Source: Pedobacter sp. UBA2067
GTDB taxonomy: Bacteria > Bacteroidota > Bacteroidia > Sphingobacteriales > Sphingobacteriaceae
Direction: 5' to 3'
NCBI GenBank assembly: GCA_002333205.1
Contig: DDAD01000140.1
Span: 66,918-73,340 of the forward strand
Length of the DNA: 6,423 bases
Below are positions 5,810 to 6,423 of this stretch, piece by piece. The notes under the pieces are model-generated. The model was not told the DNA's origin. It saw only the letters and a program-made list of their open reading frames with translations, and ran no database searches. The position numbers and the translations under genes are program-made. How positions within the stretch are numbered: the first letter of the stretch is position 1; each line of letters starts with the position of its first letter.

Positions 5810-6423
5810 ATGGAAAACAACAACATAAACGTAAATCCGAGCGATAAATACCCAAAGCCGCCATTTCCGAAGCAGGAGCAGGCCGTACCCGGACAAGAGA
5901 AACTTATGCAGCCACTGGCAGATCATGGTGAGGAATCTTACAAAGGACATGGACGCCTGAAAGGTAAAAAAGCCATCATCACTGGCGGCGATTCCGGTAT
6001 CGGAAAAGCCGTAGCAATTGCCTTTGCACGTGAAGGTGCGGATGTGCTGATCAGCTACCTGGATGAATCTGAAGATGAGGATGCGGAACATACCGCTGAG
6101 CTGGTACGTGCGGCGGGACAGAAAGCTGTTCTGGTAAGAGGCGACATCCGCGAAGAAGCACATTGTATGACCATTGTGAAACATGCGGTACAGGAATTTG
6201 GCCAAATTGATATTCTGGTGAACAATGCGGCTTATCAAATGGCACAGCAATCCCTTCAGGACCTTCCTTCCGAACAATGGCGCCGTACATTCGACACCAA
6301 TATTACTGCAATGTTCTATCTGTGTAAAGCGGCAGAGCCCTATATGAAACCAGGTAGCAACATCATCAATACCACCTCCATAAATGCTTACAATCCAAAT
6401 GCTTCATTGCTGGACTACGCAGC
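5810..6423 (+). CDS. SDR-family oxidoreductase, YghA-like, C-terminus cut by window edge
   Basis: The first 204 codons of a short-chain dehydrogenase of the longer YghA type, about 280-300 residues when complete. Such enzymes reduce or oxidise aldehydes, ketones or alcohols with NAD(P)(H). Residues 1-50 are the polar, proline-rich extension typical of this subgroup (SDKYPKPPFPKQEQAVPGQE at 11-30). The Rossmann motif is TGGDSGIG (58-65). NNAAYQ at 138-143 replaces the usual NNAG, which is normal for this group. Asn164, Ser190 and Tyr203 of the catalytic tetrad are visible. The catalytic lysine, expected at 207, falls just outside, so activity cannot be confirmed. The start is ATG at 5810. The divergent neighbour also begins with the residues MENNN. 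Relatives are often found in general-stress gene sets, which fits the surrounding redox genes but is not proof. No strong promoter box was found upstream. Confidence 0.92.
   Translation, partial: MENNNINVNPSDKYPKPPFPKQEQAVPGQEKLMQPLADHGEESYKGHGRLKGKKAIITGGDSGIGKAVAIAFAREGADVLISYLDESEDEDAEHTAELVRAAGQKAVLVRGDIREEAHCMTIVKHAVQEFGQIDILVNNAAYQMAQQSLQDLPSEQWRRTFDTNITAMFYLCKAAEPYMKPGSNIINTTSINAYNPNASLLDYA

Noticed and set aside
5804..6277. A 157-codon minus-strand open frame opposite the second SDR gene
   Set aside because: The plus strand encodes a well-supported SDR with Rossmann and active-site motifs. The antisense product shows no family features.
1..6423. A defence, mobile or otherwise new multi-gene system
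   Set aside because: All six genes belong to well-known enzyme families. No transposase, integrase, terminal repeat, CRISPR repeat, toxin-antitoxin pair or RNA gene was seen. A lone exported nuclease without immunity or secretion partners does not make a defence or toxin system.

Overview
The window looks like chromosomal DNA from a Bacteroidetes bacterium, most likely a member of the Sphingobacteriaceae such as Pedobacter. Three things point there: the character of the proteins, the near absence of Shine-Dalgarno sequences ahead of the genes, and two upstream matches to the Bacteroidetes -7 promoter box TAnnTTTG. The genus is an inference from protein style, not from a database search. No tRNA, rRNA, CRISPR array, insertion sequence or prophage gene was seen, and no gene-free stretch exceeds about 115 bases.

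Layout. Positions 1-474 (minus) hold the N-terminal part of a cytosolic Xaa-Pro aminopeptidase that runs off the left edge. Positions 560-2050 (minus) encode an exported DNA/RNA non-specific endonuclease of the NucA/Serratia type, with an extra beta-sandwich-like module before the catalytic domain. Transcribed away from it is a two-gene plus-strand unit. It consists of an FAD-dependent oxidoreductase with a C-terminal Rieske [2Fe-2S] domain (2111-3652) and a zinc-dependent, formaldehyde-dehydrogenase-like alcohol dehydrogenase (3679-4836). A perfect 18-bp hairpin at 4843-4884 ends this unit and also serves the convergent gene, a classical short-chain dehydrogenase/reductase (4907-5695, minus). 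A second short-chain dehydrogenase, of the longer YghA type, starts divergently at 5810 and is cut by the right edge.

How the genes may work together. Four of the six genes are soluble redox enzymes (FAD/Rieske, zinc ADH, two SDRs). Similar combinations are common in bacterial stress and detoxification clusters, so aldehyde/alcohol or general-stress metabolism is a plausible theme. No substrate can be read from the sequence. The nuclease and the aminopeptidase look unrelated to this group. The most unusual points are the FAD-Rieske protein, which has no visible redox partner but sits 26 bp before a zinc ADH; the nuclease's GTG start, which nearly coincides with its predicted transcription start; and the arrangement of the two SDR genes head to head with identical first 14 bases. 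I did not find convincing evidence of a new defence or mobile system.
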